A model generated the notes under the pieces. That model was not told the DNA's origin. It made no database searches and saw only the letters and a list, made by a program, of their open reading frames with translations. A program made the translations under genes and the position numbers. Positions 5,913-6,068 of a stretch of DNA of 6,068 bases are shown here, one piece after another (positions within the stretch are counted from its first letter, which is position 1; each line of letters begins with the position of its first letter). Origin of the DNA: an uncultured Verrucomicrobiota bacterium (GTDB lineage Bacteria > Verrucomicrobiota > Verrucomicrobiia > Chthoniobacterales > SZAS-18). The DNA lies in assembly GCA_937873255.1 (NCBI GenBank), contig CALMVM010000460.1, forward strand, positions 1 through 6,068. The letters run 5' to 3'.

Positions 5913-6068
5913 CGCGATAAGGGTCGAATTGGACTCACACTGCGCGAAGAAATCGCTGCGCAGCGTGGCGAGCACCCACACCCCGCCACCGCGTGCGAAC
6001 GCGTCGAGCGCGGCCAGGAACGCGTCGCGCGCGGCGGCGTCCAGGCGGGTGTCCGTGAATAATTCTTC

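Larger units (their letters stand above)
5188..6068 (-). pseudogene. Decayed nSTAND NTPase with TPR region, 3' part only
   Basis: The gene enters from beyond the right edge. The first residues, EELFTD, match the motif just after Walker B (usual form DQxEELFT) in nSTAND-type NTPases; next come VWVLATLRSDFFAQ and LIALKG. The reading then jumps to ALFRHWGHARDWIVENRDFLR, which in relatives lies some 150-200 residues further on. After another shift come EDFLLGRGKPLAESEDLL, then EAEKLIDFMGVDMRDKLKP and IGRLELLD, and TPR-like pieces LLNEGDILRA, GDLPGALKTFRESADIHQRL and APALEYQVA. The family senses signals (often phage or stress in defence proteins) through C-terminal repeats and switches on an N-terminal effector; that effector is outside the window. 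Frame order from the edge: 6068 to about 5904, about 5903-5789, 5787-5450, 5449 to about 5361, then about 5350-5188. It cannot make a working protein as written. Confidence 0.75.

Noticed and set aside
5442..5981. Taking the 179-codon minus-strand frame as an intact small gene
   Set aside because: Its middle part (about residues 41-65) is out of frame with the family sequence, which appears in another frame, and it ends at a stop made by a CG-tract shift.
5562..6062. Plus-strand open frame of 166 codons
   Set aside because: It is antisense to the STAND relic, whose motifs are unmistakable, and has a low-complexity Arg/Ala/Pro protein.

Overview
The window is GC-rich bacterial DNA in two halves that differ in coding integrity. 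The organism is probably a member of the Verrucomicrobiota, perhaps Opitutales-like. This is inferred from base composition and from the C-terminal segment of the large minus-strand protein (a W-R-x-x-N-F-G-S motif, a TGNAADT block and a PNLLKYALNLNP block), which I associate with that group. It is not proven.

Positions 35-1971 (plus strand) carry three intact genes: a small predicted lipoprotein of unknown function, a complete glycerate kinase of 367 residues, and a 159-residue GreA/GreB-type transcription factor. The last two overlap by four bases (ATGA) and are surely co-transcribed. The lipoprotein lies 75 bp upstream and may share the transcript.

Positions 1992-5187 (minus strand) hold one large gene for an exported protein with about 16 delta-60-type repeats, each following the plan VQ-x-DGK-x-x-VGG-x-F ... 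ARL-x-x-DG-x-x-D. As written, the gene is interrupted by four single-base frame changes. Correcting them gives one continuous protein of about 1065 residues with an N-terminal signal peptide and a coherent C-terminal domain ending 20 bp from the convergent greA-like stop.

Positions 5188-6068 (minus strand, running off the right edge) are the damaged remains of an nSTAND-type NTPase with a C-terminal TPR region. The Walker-B-side motif EELFTD, the LRSDFF segment, the W-I-V-E-N-R-D-F-L-R segment, the EKLIDFM/DKLKPIGRLELLD linker and TPR-like pieces all follow in canonical order. They are spread over three reading frames, and a stretch expected to be roughly 150-200 residues is missing inside. 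The relic runs without a gap into the start of the delta-60 gene.

I find no RNA gene, CRISPR array, insertion sequence or clearly new system. The main point of interest is the cluster of frame breaks confined to the right two thirds. They could be genuine gene decay or uncorrected indels in the assembly, and the sequence alone cannot settle which.
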